NCBI GenBank assembly: GCA_031253835.1
Contig: JAIRVP010000063.1
Coordinates: forward strand, 32,099 to 96,098
DNA from: Burkholderia sp.
GTDB taxonomy: Bacteria; Pseudomonadota; Gammaproteobacteria; Burkholderiales; Burkholderiaceae
Direction: 5' to 3'
Length of the DNA stretch: 64,000 nucleotides
In this document: positions 25,701 through 32,891 of the stretch, piece after piece
Position numbering within the stretch: position 1 is the stretch's first letter
Layout of the letters: the number at the start of each line of letters is the position of its first letter
Program-made: the position numbers and the translations under genes
The notes under the pieces: model-generated
What the model saw: the letters and a program-made list of their open reading frames with translations, nothing else
What the model was told of the DNA's origin: nothing
Databases searched by the model: none

Positions 25701-26657
25701 CTCGTCGACGAGCAGATGCTGACGGGCCTCACCGATTCGCAACGCAAGTCGCTGCGTCCGCTGCTGGTGCGGCCGCTGATGCAGGCGTTCGCGGTCGTGA
25801 TCCAGCCGGCCAGCGCCGAAGTCAACAAGGTGTGGAACGCGCAGGTCTACCAGCCGTTCCAGAACTCGCTCGCGACGAAGTACCCGTTCGCGGCGAGCGC
25901 CAAGGTCGAGGCCGGCGCCGGCGAGATCGCGCAGGTGTTCGGTCCGGACGGCTCGATCGCGAAGTTCGTCGGCACGACGCTCGGGCCGCTCGCGGTGCGC
26001 CGCGGCGACACGCTCGCCGCCCGCACGTGGGGCGACATGGGCATCGGGCTCACGCCGGACTTCACGAACGGCTTCGCGCGCTGGGTCGCCCCGCTCGCAG
26101 GCGGTGCCGCCGGCAGCGCGGCCGCGTCGTCCGAGCCGCAGACCGTGTTCCAGATCCTGCCGCAGCCGAGCACGGGCACGACGGAATACACGATCGCGAT
26201 CGACGGCCAGCAACTGCGCTACCGCAACACGCCGCCGCAGTGGACCAACTTCGTGTGGCCGAACCCGCAGGGCTCGCCGGGCGCGACGCTGTCCGCGACG
26301 ACCTTCGACGGCCGCACGGTGCAACTCGTCAACGAGCCGGGCCGCTACGGTCTCGAGAAGCTCATCAACTCGGCGCAGCGCAAGCGCCGTCCGGACGGCA
26401 CCTTCGACCTGACGTGGGCGCAGGGCAGCGTGAACGTGTCGGTGACGATGCGCATCATCAGCACGTCGCAACCGTCCAGCGGGGGCGGTGACCAGCCGCA
26501 GCAGCAGAGCCTGCGCGGCCTGCAGCTGCCGTCGTCGGTCGCCGACGCGAGCGCGGGCGCCGCGCAGAACGCAACCCAGTCCGCCGGCACGGGCACGCCG
26601 GCCGCGGCGCCGGCCGTCGCGGCCGCCAACGCAACGCATGCACAGGGGGCGCAATGA
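22710..26657 (+). CDS. tssM: T6SS membrane complex protein TssM (IcmF)
   Basis: A 1315-residue inner-membrane protein forming, with TssJ and TssL, the trans-envelope complex of the T6SS. Two helices sit at the N terminus (LSIVGIVALAAILFIVADML and LLWAAIAFAAILALWLVVAL). A cytoplasmic GTPase-like domain has Walker A GNPAAGKSSA (about residue 137). A third helix lies near residue 447 (FGFVAALAIALGGWTW), followed by a large periplasmic region that should contact TssJ. The start at 22710 is chosen because the first helix follows directly; the ORF extension upstream is not hydrophobic. The stop overlaps the tagF start as ATGA, implying translational coupling. Confidence 0.96.
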   Translation: MQRILNVLTHPRTLSIVGIVALAAILFIVADMLQLPLLWAAIAFAAILALWLVVALWRRWRVKRANQQLGQVLEEQAETGKIAAPAAAALAPDSKTADLDVLRTRLSDAVKTIKTSKIGQVSGGSALYELPWYIVIGNPAAGKSSAVLNSGLQFPFADKNSAVIHGIGGTRNCDWFFTTEGILLDTAGRYSVHEEDRSEWLGFLGLLKRYRPKAPINGIIVTASIAELTGNRPEFAINLAKNLRQRVQELTEKLEVFAPVYVMFTKADLITGFTEFFSSSDKHEYDRVWGATLPYEPDDKRDVVAQFDTHFEELYEGLKEISVAQLSLSRGNQLSPGQLSFPLEFSTIKPSLRAFLATLFENNPFQYKPIFRGFYFTSALQEGETNSAAAQRIAHRFGLDGNALPKPHSAFSKNGFFLRDLFSKVIFADRQTVRQFASPTKTRLRYATFFGFVAALAIALGGWTWSTIGNQQLVSNVQADLDNVTRLQQGRNDLQSRLQAMDILEDRIEQLEQFRRDKPLSVSLGLYQGDRLEQHLLTEYYNGVRQILLAPVSQNLASFMKDVNAHPEQLVPMTRPPESGAVQGGTLPVSTNAAGAAPQAGAALAASGAAPAAAPQQAAAPQGGLYSDASPTNVQDAYNALKTYLMLSDKRHVEQAHLTDQLARFWRGWLETNRGNMPRDEMIKSAERMISFYLSRVNDNDWPMIDANLALVDQTRENLRRVVRGMPARQRVYEEIKARASTRFAPMTIARIVGDGNQSLVAGSYAIPGTFTREAWFDYVQPAIRDAATKELQAKDWVLNTSTQDDLTLEGSPEQIQKTLVGMYKTEYAQHWQKFMQGIAVQGFSSFGQAVDGMNRLGDPQDSPIRKILETAYDQTSWDNPSLANVTIKKAQTGVVNWVKQLFSRSQAGQVAAANIDINGNPAEVPMGPIGQEFIGLARIVATHDGTSMLKGYMESLSKVRTRFNVIKNQGDPGPGARQLMQQTLDGNGSELADSLKLVDEQMLTGLTDSQRKSLRPLLVRPLMQAFAVVIQPASAEVNKVWNAQVYQPFQNSLATKYPFAASAKVEAGAGEIAQVFGPDGSIAKFVGTTLGPLAVRRGDTLAARTWGDMGIGLTPDFTNGFARWVAPLAGGAAGSAAASSEPQTVFQILPQPSTGTTEYTIAIDGQQLRYRNTPPQWTNFVWPNPQGSPGATLSATTFDGRTVQLVNEPGRYGLEKLINSAQRKRRPDGTFDLTWAQGSVNVSVTMRIISTSQPSSGGGDQPQQQSLRGLQLPSSVADASAGAAQNATQSAGTGTPAAAPAVAAANATHAQGAQ

Positions 26658-27643
26658 CGCAAACCGTTCAGGCGCAAATCGCCTACTTCGGCAAGATTCC
26701 GTCGCGCGGCGACTTCGTCAAGAGCGCACACAATCCGCAGCTGCTGCAGACGCTCGATCGCTGGATCGCGCAGGCGCTCGAGCTGCTCGCGGAAGATCCG
26801 CGCTGGAAGATCGTCTACGAGGATGCGAAGCCGATGCATTTCGCGTTCCTCGGCTCGCGCAGCAAGCTCGCGATCGCAGGCCACATGGTCGCGAGCCACG
26901 ACGTGTCGATGCGCCGCTTCCCGTTCCTCGGCGCGACCGCGCTCGAGGTCGACCGGCCGCTCGCGTTCCTCGCGCGCAGCCCGCTCGCGTTCGCGCGGCT
27001 GTGGTCGCGCGTCGCCACGCAGATCCCGCCGCTGCTCGGCAAGGACGAGCCGCCCGGCGCGCTGCAGGCGCTCGGCGACACGCAGGTGCCGATCGACGTC
27101 GGCGGCCCCGGCACGTCGCATGACGGCACCTTCAACGATTTCGTCGAACACCAGTCGCTGTACGGCCTCCAGGAGATGCTGCTCGAAAGCGGTCATCCGG
27201 TGCGGCTGCGCGGCGCGATGCTCGCGCTCGGCTCGCTGCTGCGGCCGGTGATGCAGAGCGGCTCGTCGCACATCGAACGCGGCCTCACGCTGCCGCTGCC
27301 GGTCGATCCGTTCTACCGCAGCCTCGTCGCCGCGTTCTGGCTCGAACTGATCGCGCCGTTCGTCGCGCAGGCCGACTTCGAGCTCGCGATCTTCATCGGC
27401 ACGATCGCCGAGCGCGAACGCCTCATCATCGGCTTCAACGGCGCGTCGGCCAAGACGCTGCTGAGCGTGGTCGACCCGCAGACCTACGCCGCCCACAACA
27501 TCGACATCGACGATCCCGAGTGGATCGACGCCCATGCGCAAAACGATCAGCAGATCAGCAAGCTCGTCAGCTACCTCGACCAACCGCAACTCTCGCTGCG
27601 CGTCGCCATCGACGCGTTCCGCGAAGCGTTCATCGGAGGCTGA
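26654..27643 (+). CDS. tagF: T6SS accessory protein TagF
   Basis: A 329-residue protein of the TagF/DUF2094 family, recognised by its N-terminal AYFGKIPSRGDFVKS and the following VSMRRFPFLGATAL. In Pseudomonas, TagF acts as a post-translational repressor of T6SS assembly together with the threonine phosphorylation pathway. No PpkA or PppA is present in this window, so another trigger would be needed. It overlaps tssM by four bases and is followed by the OmpA-type gene after four bases, so all three form one operon. Confidence 0.92.
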   Translation: MTQTVQAQIAYFGKIPSRGDFVKSAHNPQLLQTLDRWIAQALELLAEDPRWKIVYEDAKPMHFAFLGSRSKLAIAGHMVASHDVSMRRFPFLGATALEVDRPLAFLARSPLAFARLWSRVATQIPPLLGKDEPPGALQALGDTQVPIDVGGPGTSHDGTFNDFVEHQSLYGLQEMLLESGHPVRLRGAMLALGSLLRPVMQSGSSHIERGLTLPLPVDPFYRSLVAAFWLELIAPFVAQADFELAIFIGTIAERERLIIGFNGASAKTLLSVVDPQTYAAHNIDIDDPEWIDAHAQNDQQISKLVSYLDQPQLSLRVAIDAFREAFIGG

Positions 27644-27647
27644 CGGG

Positions 27648-28598
27648 ATGCATCGCACGATTCACGCCCGGCGCGCCCGTTTTTCGGCCGCCCTCTCGCC
27701 CGCCCTCGCCGCGCTCTTCGCCGCCGGCCTCGTCGCCAGCGGCGCGGCCTTCGCGCAGAACACGGGCGCCACCGTCACGCCGGTCGGCAACGGCACGGTC
27801 GCGACGACCGCGCTGCCGTCGTCGAACCCGAACGCCGGCGCCGCGTCCGGCACGGTGGTGCACGGCACGGCCGGCACGATCACGCCGCCGCCTGCGAACG
27901 CGACGCCCGGCCAGGTGGTCGTCGGCGGCAAGGTGCCCGACGAGGCGACCAAGGCCGCCGTGCTGCAGAAGCTGCGCGACACCTACGGCGCGACGAACGT
28001 CGTCGACCAGGTCGAGGTCGGCGACGTTGCGACGCCGCCGAACTGGAGCGCCAACGTGCAGAAGCTGCTCGGCGCGCAGCTCAAGCAGATCAGCAAGGGC
28101 CAGCTGAAGATCAACGGCACGCAGATCGAGATGAAGGGCGAGGTGCACAACGAAGCGCAGCGCCAGCAGCTCGCCAGCGACATGGCGAACACGCTGAACC
28201 CGAAGTACACGATCAAGAACGGGCTGCGCGTGTCGGCATCCGAGCAGGGCGTGCTCGACCAGACGCTCGCGAATCGCACGATCGAGTTCGAGACGGGCAG
28301 CGCGACGCTCACGCCGCAAGGCAGACAGATTCTCGACCAGATGGGAGCCGCGCTCGCGAAGATGCAGAACCGCACGGTCGACATCATCGGCCACACCGAC
28401 AACTCGGGGAACCGGACGTCGAACATCGCGCTGAGCCAGGCGCGTGCGGACGCGGTGAAGGGTTATCTGATCACGAAGAGCATTCCGCCGCAGCAGATGA
28501 CGACGACGGGCGTCGGGCCGGATCAGCCGATCGCGCCAAATGATACGGCGGAAGGGCGGGCGAGGAATCGGCGGATCGAGTTCCGGGTGGGGCAGTAG
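27648..28598 (+). CDS. OmpA-family peptidoglycan-binding protein in the T6SS operon
   Basis: A 316-residue exported protein. A signal peptide (FAAGLVASGAAFA) is followed by a Thr/Ala-rich stretch, a BON-like pair of repeats with LKINGTQIEMKGEVHNEAQR, and a C-terminal OmpA domain with IIGHTDNSGNRTSNIALS and ARNRRIEFRV, whose conserved Asp and Arg bind diaminopimelate in relatives. It should anchor the T6SS to peptidoglycan, as TagL or TagN do elsewhere; I cannot choose between those names. The start at 27648, four bases after the tagF stop, gives a proper signal peptide, unlike the upstream ATG. Confidence 0.88.
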   Translation: MHRTIHARRARFSAALSPALAALFAAGLVASGAAFAQNTGATVTPVGNGTVATTALPSSNPNAGAASGTVVHGTAGTITPPPANATPGQVVVGGKVPDEATKAAVLQKLRDTYGATNVVDQVEVGDVATPPNWSANVQKLLGAQLKQISKGQLKINGTQIEMKGEVHNEAQRQQLASDMANTLNPKYTIKNGLRVSASEQGVLDQTLANRTIEFETGSATLTPQGRQILDQMGAALAKMQNRTVDIIGHTDNSGNRTSNIALSQARADAVKGYLITKSIPPQQMTTTGVGPDQPIAPNDTAEGRARNRRIEFRVGQ

Positions 28599-28614
28599 GT
28601 GGGCCACGTTGTCA

Positions 28615-28662
28615 CCGCGCGGATCGGTATTCGCATCGCTTCGCCGAATACAGTCCGCGCGG
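28615..28662. repeat. Long inverted repeat downstream of the T6SS tssM operon
   Basis: ccgcgcgga (28615-28623) pairs with tccgcgcgg (28654-28662), and inner ggtattcg pairs largely with cgaatac. It lies between convergent genes and may stop transcription from both sides. Confidence 0.5.
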
Positions 28663-28699
28663 GGTAACGACTCGCTGGCCCTCTACGCCTCCCGCTCGC

Positions 28700-28723
28700 G
28701 GCAGTCGCATTGTTGCGACTGCC
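28700..28723. terminator. Perfect hairpin between convergent genes
   Basis: ggcagtcgca-ttgt-tgcgactgcc has a 10-base stem and 4-base loop, directly beyond the end of the reverse-strand membrane protein gene. No T-run follows on either strand. Confidence 0.55.
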
Positions 28724-28735
28724 AACCCCACCGTT

Positions 28736-29515
28736 TCAATCACCGATCAACGTGACCGGCTTACCGTGAATGCGTTCCAGCCGACGCGGCGTGCCAATCA
28801 TCAACAGGCTGCCTTTGACGACAAGGCCGATCAGAAACTGCGAGCACGGGTATAGCAGCATCGCCGAGAACAACAGCAAGTCCGCTGAAGCCGGCAAAGG
28901 CATCCGTGTCCGTACAGCCAGGAACACGGCCGGTGCGGCAAACAGGACGAGCCCCTGGCCAATCCGGACGATCGGGCCGCGACGGTCCGAAAACGTGCCC
29001 AACTGCTGCATTGCCGACAGGCTGTACTGAATCTCGCTGCCGGCATCCCTGAATGCGTGCGCGATGAACTCGGGTTTTCCGAGAGCGCCGGAAACCTGGC
29101 GGGCCGTCATGACTATTCCGAGAAGGGTTCCCGACACCGCAGCAGCGACGCACGTGATGCGAATCGTCACAGGCATCGGCACGGATGAAAAATAGAACAT
29201 CCACGAGATACCCGCGATCAGGAAATAGACCGACCAGCATACGAGGACCATGGTGACGCCGTACAGCCACAGGCGCCCTCGCCCGCCGTCGGCTCGCCAT
29301 GCGGCCGCTTGGCCGACGATGGTGGTCAGCGCCACGCCAGCGGCGATCTTCAACGGCAGCGAATCGCCCAAAAACAGCGGCGTTCCGAGCACATACGCAC
29401 ACCCGATCAGGAAAGCACAGGTGGCCAGATTCGCGCTGAAAATTGCGCGGTATCGTTCGCGTATGGCACTTCGTTCCGTCGGCTCAGTTGATTGCAGTGG
29501 GTCGATTGCCGTCAT
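28736..29515 (-). CDS. Six-helix membrane protein, tandem family copy 1 (possible immunity)
   Basis: A 259-residue membrane protein that I cannot place in a named family. Hydrophobic segments include ATCAFLIGCAYVLGTPLFL, LWLYGVTMVLVCWSVYFLI and LLLFSAMLLYPCSQFLIGL. It ends RRLERIHGKPVTLIGD. The protein upstream (29586-30344) has the same layout, with a VPMPV turn after the third helix in both and an LERxxGKxVxL tail, so they are tandem paralogues. The ATG at 29515 is used; a longer frame adds a hydrophilic, unmatched N terminus. Located downstream of a T6SS effector gene on the same strand, it is a candidate immunity protein acting in the inner membrane; this is inference. Confidence 0.72.
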   Translation of the reverse strand: MTAIDPLQSTEPTERSAIRERYRAIFSANLATCAFLIGCAYVLGTPLFLGDSLPLKIAAGVALTTIVGQAAAWRADGGRGRLWLYGVTMVLVCWSVYFLIAGISWMFYFSSVPMPVTIRITCVAAAVSGTLLGIVMTARQVSGALGKPEFIAHAFRDAGSEIQYSLSAMQQLGTFSDRRGPIVRIGQGLVLFAAPAVFLAVRTRMPLPASADLLLFSAMLLYPCSQFLIGLVVKGSLLMIGTPRRLERIHGKPVTLIGD

Positions 29516-29585
29516 GCATTTTCCGGAAAGATTTGTGGCAGGCGAATCACGAATCGGAAGGTTTCGACGAGTGACGAATCGCCGG

Positions 29586-30344
29586 TCATTGCCCGAGAAT
29601 GACCTTCTTGCCGGTCTGTCGCTCAAGCTTCAGCGGCAAATACACTCGAAAAAATAAATTTCGCACATAGAAATTCCCGATGATCGAGACCGACATCGGG
29701 AATCCGAGGAGTGACATGATTATGCACAACACGTGCGGCCCGACGCTCTCGCCCAAAACACGATTCGCGCTCGACCCGAACGCCGCGGCAAACGGCATCA
29801 AGTACGCGACAATCGACATCAACGTCGCCGTCAACGGGGTTCTTGACGTCAAGTGATCGACATAGCCACTACACGAGTGACGCAGAATCAGATTCTTGCC
29901 AGCGTCGAGATAAATCGTATTCACAACTGCGTCTTTCTTCGCGGCGCTGCGAAAATCCGAAAGAACCATGATGGCGTGCCACCCGAGAATGACAAAACAC
30001 GCCAGCACCACCGAAGCCTTCAAGGAGACTGGCATCGGAACATACAACACATAGAACAACCAAACGAATGCAATCATCAACCACGGAAGCAGCGCCAGCA
30101 TCGAGACAATGCCTTCGACCCAGAGTCTCCGCGACTGCCGATTCATCGAATAGTGAAAAGACAACACAATCGACACGAAGCACTGCACGACCAGCACCAA
30201 TTTCCACACCCAAGCCGCCACCACACCTAGTTGCGAGAATACGTAATAGATGCCGGCCACAAGCATGCCGAGCGCCAATCCGATCACAGCCAATCTTCCG
30301 TGCAAATCTATCGGGGAACCGTCGTCAAGGTCAGATTTCATCAT
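29586..30344 (-). CDS. Six-helix membrane protein, tandem family copy 2 (possible immunity)
   Basis: A 252-residue protein with six predicted helices: LAVIGLALGMLVAGIYYVF, VWKLVLVVQCFVSIVLSF, IVSMLALLPWLMIAFVWLF, ASVVLACFVILGWHAIMVL, LMSIVAYLMPFAAAF and HVLCIIMSLLGFPMSVSI. The tail KLERQTGKKVILGQ matches that of copy 1 and of the truncated copy 3. The coding sequence is clearly less GC-rich than the T6SS core genes. The gene lies 70 bases upstream of copy 1, same strand. No enzymatic motif is visible. The family is unknown to me; proximity to an effector gene suggests immunity. Confidence 0.75.
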   Translation of the reverse strand: MMKSDLDDGSPIDLHGRLAVIGLALGMLVAGIYYVFSQLGVVAAWVWKLVLVVQCFVSIVLSFHYSMNRQSRRLWVEGIVSMLALLPWLMIAFVWLFYVLYVPMPVSLKASVVLACFVILGWHAIMVLSDFRSAAKKDAVVNTIYLDAGKNLILRHSCSGYVDHLTSRTPLTATLMSIVAYLMPFAAAFGSSANRVLGESVGPHVLCIIMSLLGFPMSVSIIGNFYVRNLFFRVYLPLKLERQTGKKVILGQ

Positions 30345-30364
30345 TCACACAACCGATCGACCAG

Positions 30365-30519
30365 TCACAGATCAAGGATGGTCTTCTTTCCGGCTTCCCG
30401 CTCGAGCCCGACCAACAAGTAGATATGAAAATATGCCAATCGCACAATGAAACCCTCGATCATCAGACGAGGAAAATAGAAAGCCGGCCATCAACAGAAT
30501 GAATGGACTCGCCTCTATC
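30365..30519 (-). pseudogene. Truncated, frameshifted third copy of the membrane protein family
   Basis: Reading the reverse strand gives the C-terminal part of a third family member: FPRLMIEGFIVRLAYFHIYL then GLEREAGKKTILDL and a stop at 30365. This aligns with FPMSVSIIGNFYVRNLFF and LKLERQTGKKVILGQ of copy 2. Just upstream, ASPFILLMAGFLF continues the last helix only if one base is removed from the AAAA run at 30473-30476, so there is a +1 frameshift. The gene is cut by the IS remnant beginning at 30520; its first 200 or so codons are missing. Confidence 0.75.
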
Positions 30520-31119
30520 GGCGTTGTTGCATAAACCGAATGTGAGGACGAGGTAGCGCTCATGTTCACGATCTCAGGTAACGCGAACGGACTGCGGACG
30601 TGCGAGATCCGCCATGTGGTTGATCACGCCCACGCGGATAGCGACCTCGGTCGCCTGCGAGTCGGTGCGACGTACCCAGAGGCAGTTATCCATGAGCGTC
30701 TTCAGTCGATACATCGCGTTCTCCGCGAGCGAGCGCCGGTGGTAGCCGCTGTCTTTCTTCCATTCTCGGCGGCCGTCTCGAGCGATCACATCGACTGCGT
30801 CGTTGCGCCACGTCTCCCCCGGCGTGTGCGGGGCCAATGAGCGACGCCTTCGCGTGGCGGCTCGACGTCGGGCATGCTGGCAAGGGCGGCTTCGTCGATC
30901 CACATCGTGACGTTACCTCGATTGATCATACCGGCGTTGTACGTCGCTCAGTTCCTGACGCGGTAGCGCGCCTTCGGCTCATGCTTCTTGCTTGTGCCCC
31001 TACGCATCTTCTCGGCAAAAACGAGAATCTACGCAGGAACCCGATTTGCTAACAGGGGCCTCGCCCCGGCCGTTGCACGTAAACGTCACCGTGCCACGAC
31101 CGATTTATGCAACCACACC
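30520..31119 (-). mobile_element. Decayed IS5-family element
   Basis: The ends carry imperfect terminal repeats: ggcgttgttgcataaaccg (30520-30538) and, on the opposite strand, ggtgtggttgcataaatcg ending at 31119. Between them lies a broken transposase. The element is about 600 bases, roughly half the usual IS5-family size, because the middle is deleted. No target duplication could be established. Confidence 0.75.
30574..31007 (-). pseudogene. IS5-family transposase, internally deleted and frameshifted
   Basis: From the ATG at 31007 the frame gives MRRGTSKKHEPKARYRVRN and then a TGA where the family, as remembered, has Trp. YNAGMINRGNVTMWIDEAAL and ASMPDVEPPRE follow. The sequence then jumps to the region normally about 150 residues later (VIARDGRREWKKDSGYHRRS, NAMYRLKTLMDNCLWVRR, INHMADLARPQSVRVT), in another frame. 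The jump occurs at a ccgccacgcga-like sequence that would code PPRE at both places, suggesting deletion by recombination between short repeats. The DDE catalytic core is lost, so it cannot transpose on its own. Confidence 0.8.
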
Positions 31120-31134
31120 TCGACACATCGTCAC

Positions 31135-31548
31135 TTACTGATCCTGCACCTGCTTCAGGTAATCCTGGAGCGTCTTCGTTCGTTGCTCCGTCAACTCTGT
31201 GAGGCATTGTGAATGATTGACAATTAGCCACTGATGCGCACCACCATTCAGGCTGGTTTTAAGATCGCATTCAGCGTCTCGAAACGTGACCCAAGCACGT
31301 TGGGCCGAAACAATCTGAGTCTTCGGAATTACGCCGCTATCCGGATCATCTTTCAATACACCCAGCAGTTTTTTGTACGCCGAATTTAATTTCAGATCAG
31401 CCGATCGCCGATCCTTTTCAGCGCACTGGTAGTTTATTTGAGCACTCTCAGCATCAACTCCTCCCGGCGGATTATTACAATCCAACGCAAAAGCACTCAC
31501 AGACACAACCAACGAAAAAATCGCACCAAAAAGCAATTTAAATTTCAT
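31135..31548 (-). CDS. LprI-family (DUF1311) periplasmic protein, likely immunity to a lysozyme-type effector
   Basis: A 137-residue exported protein. The signal peptide MKFKLLFGAIFSLVVSVSAFA is followed by a mature LprI/DUF1311 domain: LDCNNPPG, INYQCAEKDRRSADLKLNSAYKKLL (shown by its ends INYQCAEKDR and NSAYKKLL), AQRAWVTFRDAECDL and HSQCLTELTEQRTKTL. Four cysteines could form two disulphides. The Mycobacterium LprI protein of this family inhibits lysozyme. Here the gene lies 11 bases downstream of a predicted peptidoglycan-glycan hydrolase carried by vgrG, exactly where T6SS immunity genes sit. The start at 31548 is chosen for its signal peptide. Confidence 0.82.
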   Translation of the reverse strand: MKFKLLFGAIFSLVVSVSAFALDCNNPPGGVDAESAQINYQCAEKDRRSADLKLNSAYKKLLGVLKDDPDSGVIPKTQIVSAQRAWVTFRDAECDLKTSLNGGAHQWLIVNHSQCLTELTEQRTKTLQDYLKQVQDQ

Positions 31549-31559
31549 CTTCACACCCC

Positions 31560-32891
31560 TCACTTCTTGTCGTATGCATCGGAATAAGTTTCCACCCAAT
31601 AGAGGTCTTCCGCCAAAAATCCTGTCTCATCCTTCAAGAGTTTTTTTGCACGAATAATCTCATCTTTCTGTACAAGCTTACCTCCAATTGAATTACTCTT
31701 CTTTACATCTAGATCAGAAATATGCTGCACCGCCTTCTTTTCATCCGCACCATCGGCAAAGGGAGTAGTTAGCCCTAGCGCAGTTGCGGCACCCGTAATA
31801 AAACTCTTGGGCGCCCCGCGTATAGCACATGCCGCCACAAAGGCAATCCCCAATGCAGATCGAATATTATTATCCTTACAAAATTTCAATGCAGGATTCA
31901 TATATCCTTCGACAGCAAATTCAAGCTGCGCTTCCTGAAAGGCATCTATCTTGCCAGCATTCACGAAGCGCTGCTTCCATGTGCCCTCCCACAGATCCTG
32001 CTTTGAGCCGCCGATGTTCGTCGCGATCGGTTGAACCCGTTTCCCACGGATTTCGCTGCCAACCGGCAGTTTATTCATTCTGGCGAGTTCACTCAGTCTC
32101 CGCCCTTCCGACGATTTACGAATGGAATTCCAGTGCGCCTGACCGGACGCATAATCAACGCCCTTGACCTCAATACCCGACGTCGCCAACGTGATCAATT
32201 CGTCGCTGTTATCACCAAAAGTCACGACAAACGTATTGGGATCCTTGTCTTTCATTTTCTGCAGCAATCTACCAAGCGCGCCGCTATCCTGCGTAAACTG
32301 GATAATTCCGTATGAAAGCCCAATATGAACGATATGTGCATATGACACATTTCGACTTATCTTCATATGGAATTCCGAGTCCAAATTTTCTGCTGTGAAC
32401 GGATCCTTGCCACTCTCACATATCGCGACAGCCGCAATGATCTTAAGACGCTCATTACGATCCAGCACAACTCCCTTGAATTCCACCACGTGTGGCTTTT
32501 TATTTAGACGATCTAATAACGCCTGATGATCACCGCTATCGTTCTTATTTTTTTTCTTTGGCGGGGCAGCCGGCGCCCCTGAGGGGGGAGTCTTCGGGGG
32601 TGACGATGTGGGTGGCGACGGTGTCGGTGGCGGATCAGCCCGCTTGGTTAGGGGCACGTCGTCTTCATGTTGTGCCTCCTTCAACTGCCCATTCAGACGC
32701 AGTTGTTCCAACAGCGTATCAGCAAGATCGACGCGGCAAATATTACCCACCTCGTACGCATACGGCTCTCCGCCCAAGTCATTGGTATGGTTTTCGTCCA
32801 ATGGATCCGTAATCGGCCGAGTAAACGGCGGAAATACATCTCCATCACCATTGGGATACGGATACCCCGGAATATCGTTATTGAACGTCAT
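31560..32891 (-). CDS. Predicted T6SS peptidoglycan-hydrolase effector (lysozyme/transglycosylase-like)
   Basis: A 443-residue protein whose ATG overlaps the vgrG stop as ATGA. The N-terminal 85 residues (YEVGNICRVDLADTLLEQL) look like an adaptor segment. Residues 87-117 form a Pro/Lys linker. A catalytic domain begins near 140: IIAAVAICESGKDPF puts a Glu at 159 in the position of the lysozyme/transglycosylase acid, and SYGIIQFTQDSGALGRLL (about 193-210) resembles the G-LMQ-type strand after it. It has no signal peptide, as expected for a T6SS cargo delivered by VgrG. A chitosanase-like fold is the alternative. Coding GC is low. The LprI-like gene follows. Confidence 0.72.
   Translation of the reverse strand: MTFNNDIPGYPYPNGDGDVFPPFTRPITDPLDENHTNDLGGEPYAYEVGNICRVDLADTLLEQLRLNGQLKEAQHEDDVPLTKRADPPPTPSPPTSSPPKTPPSGAPAAPPKKKNKNDSGDHQALLDRLNKKPHVVEFKGVVLDRNERLKIIAAVAICESGKDPFTAENLDSEFHMKISRNVSYAHIVHIGLSYGIIQFTQDSGALGRLLQKMKDKDPNTFVVTFGDNSDELITLATSGIEVKGVDYASGQAHWNSIRKSSEGRRLSELARMNKLPVGSEIRGKRVQPIATNIGGSKQDLWEGTWKQRFVNAGKIDAFQEAQLEFAVEGYMNPALKFCKDNNIRSALGIAFVAACAIRGAPKSFITGAATALGLTTPFADGADEKKAVQHISDLDVKKSNSIGGKLVQKDEIIRAKKLLKDETGFLAEDLYWVETYSDAYDKK

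Noticed and set aside
22773..26654. A 1293-codon open frame antisense to tssM
   Set aside because: It mirrors tssM exactly, is extremely rich in Arg, Val and His, and has no recognisable motif; a typical GC-rich shadow frame.
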